DNA of 34,192 bases, from positions 1-34,192 of the forward strand of contig JAYMSP010001266.1 of NCBI GenBank assembly GCA_036897095.1, given 5' to 3'. This stretch comes from Plantago elongata. Its lineage: Eukaryota > Streptophyta > Magnoliopsida > Lamiales > Plantaginaceae. The notes beneath the pieces are model-generated. The model was not told the DNA's origin and made no database searches. It saw nothing but the letters and a program-made list of their open reading frames with translations. A program made the translations under genes and the position numbers. Every line of letters begins with the position of its first letter. Position 1 is the stretch's first letter. This document shows, piece after piece, positions 33,295-34,192 of the stretch.

Positions 33295-33357
33295 ATGATC
33301 GATTCAAATTCTCATTCCGTTCAATTTGCGAGTAATCAAACAGTAAAAGTTGGTTAA
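33295..33357 (+). CDS. Possible 20-codon upstream ORF
   Basis: ATG at 33295 with A at -3 opens a 20-codon frame (MIDSNSHSVQFASNQTVKVG) and stops at 33357, 17 bases before the main ATG of the hexokinase-like gene. If the transcript starts upstream it could reduce main-frame translation. Whether it is transcribed or translated cannot be told from sequence. Confidence 0.35.
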   Translation: MIDSNSHSVQFASNQTVKVG

Positions 33358-33374
33358 AATTGACAGAGTAGAGT

Positions 33375-33640
33375 ATGAAGGAGAAGCTTGAGGCGTCTAT
33401 AGCTGTAGCATTGGCTGCGGCTGTGAGCTTTAGGATTTCCTTAGAGGCGTGGAGGCGAGTTGAAACGCGATGGAGGTATTATAGGGTGTCGAAGCTGGTT
33501 GAAGACTTATGTGATATGACGGTTTCGGAGTTAGAGATCCTGGCTGGTCATATGTGTGTCGAGATGTTCGCCGGTCTCGCTTCCAAAGGCGGCTCCAGGC
33601 TCCGAATGCTCCTCACCTACATCCGAGACCTTCCGACTGG
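33375..33640 (+). CDS. Hexokinase-like protein, exon 1 (gene continues beyond the window)
   Basis: The ATG at 33375 starts an 88-codon first exon ending CTGG|GTAAAA, in the third codon position (phase 2) after LPTG. Plant hexokinases have a first exon that ends at the same LPTG site, followed by the DEKG...ALDLGGTNFR exon. The match is in EDLCDMTVSELEILAGHMCV, EMFAGLASKGGSRLRMLLTY and IRDLPTG, which correspond to the family EDC.TP...LRQV.DAM.VEMHAGLASEGGSKLKML block. The N-terminus (9-22, IAVALAAAVSFRIS) is a short hydrophobic anchor, as in mitochondrion-associated (type B) hexokinases. Differences from the consensus (MFAGL for MHAGL, no TP) suggest a divergent or hexokinase-like paralogue. 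Catalytic residues lie in later exons, so activity cannot be judged. Confidence 0.8.
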
Positions 33641-34192
33641 GTAAAATTTGTATAAGTTGTTTAGAATTTAGTGTTTGATTTGATAGTTTTGGAGAACTTT
33701 GAGTGACATTGATTTAATTTTAAATTTTATCGGTTCATTGCGAAAGTTACGAATTTGTTTGTGATCTGTAGTGTTTAGTGGCCATAACATTTAAATCACT
33801 CCATTTGCTCGATGAACAGTGATTTGGCCAAAAATACACTTCAAATACCCCTTTTCAATTCCATTCCAAATACAATTTCACCAATATCCCATCCAAATGA
33901 CCATTTGAGTGCCATGCCAATCAGCCCTAGTTGACCCCTAGTTGATTGTCCTTGTCATTCTGCACTAGTTCCTATCATTACGAATTTTATCGGTTGGGCC
34001 TATCTGCACTAGTTCATTGGGTCAAATTCTAAGAACTCCAACTGTGTTCCTAGTAAGCAGCCCAACTATTTGAGCCCAACGACTGTGCACTAGGGTTTTT
34101 ACTGATACTCCAACTCACTTTGTTCCTCGGCCTCCAACCTCATACGCTTTGCTGCTCGACTCCGGCCTCCCTACTCCACGCGGCTGACGACT
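33641..34192 (+). other. Start of hexokinase-like intron 1 (runs off the window)
   Basis: Begins GTAAAATTTG. Contains a MITE at about 33779-33927. The last 150 bases become C-rich (CTCCAACTCACTTTGTTCC, CTCGACTCCGGCCTCC) with no acceptor or exon that matches hexokinase, so the next exon is outside. Confidence 0.7.
33779..33927. mobile_element. MITE, GGGCTGATTGG family, copy in the hexokinase-like intron
   Basis: The right end CATGCCAATCAGCCC is well kept; the left end (GGCCATAACATTTAAATC) is eroded. The body (CAGTGATTTGGCC, CATTCCAAATACAATTTCACC) matches the copy at 6351-6495 over most of its length. The flanks TAGTG and TAGTT are a weak 5-bp duplication. Confidence 0.7.

Overview
The window reads as nuclear DNA from a flowering plant, most likely a eudicot. 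The evidence is AT-rich intergenic sequence, GT-AG introns, plant-type gene families and a dense load of plant transposable elements (Stowaway-like MITEs, CACTA, hAT, tRNA-derived SINEs, LTR fragments). I cannot name the species. No prokaryotic, organellar or viral gene set is visible, and I found no evidence for a new multi-gene system. The most unusual material is in the repeats and at the hexokinase-like promoter.

Five host genes are supported, all on the + strand. (1) 1329-3842: a two-exon UDP-glycosyltransferase of the zeatin O-glucosyltransferase (UGT93) type. (2) 5114-5732: a two-exon linker histone H1 with a very short N-terminal tail. (3) 14696-15163: a single-exon plant-specific 155-residue protein of unknown function. 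(4) 28437-29528: a single-exon GATL-type glycosyltransferase (GT8), a cell-wall glycan enzyme of the secretory pathway. (5) 33375-33640: exon 1 of a divergent hexokinase-like gene whose remaining exons lie beyond the window. They are unrelated neighbours, not a pathway cluster.

The regions between the genes are transposon territory. 5.7-14.7 kb has no intact gene; it holds SINE-like and MITE copies, a poly(A)-tailed retroposed fragment, an LTR-like block, two clusters of a CCATGGAAGC palindrome motif and Stowaway MITEs. 16.7-19.0 kb holds an orphan coding fragment, an LTR-like block and a decayed CACTA element with a TNP2 transposase pseudogene. 20.5-22.1 kb is a tandem repeat of about 206 bp, interrupted by a SINE that is itself interrupted by an 846-bp hAT element with a perfect 8-bp target duplication. 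24.0-25.3 kb is a degenerate tandem array of about 142-bp units, followed by a second short duplication and an LTR-like promoter region. 29.5-32.8 kb is largely featureless.

The promoter side of the hexokinase-like gene is layered: a CACTA subterminal fragment, a 53-bp tandem duplication, a 20-codon upstream ORF, and a MITE in the first intron. Several MITEs belong to one family (termini GGGCTGATTGG/CCAATCAGCCC), and two of its copies have perfect 5-bp flanking duplications.
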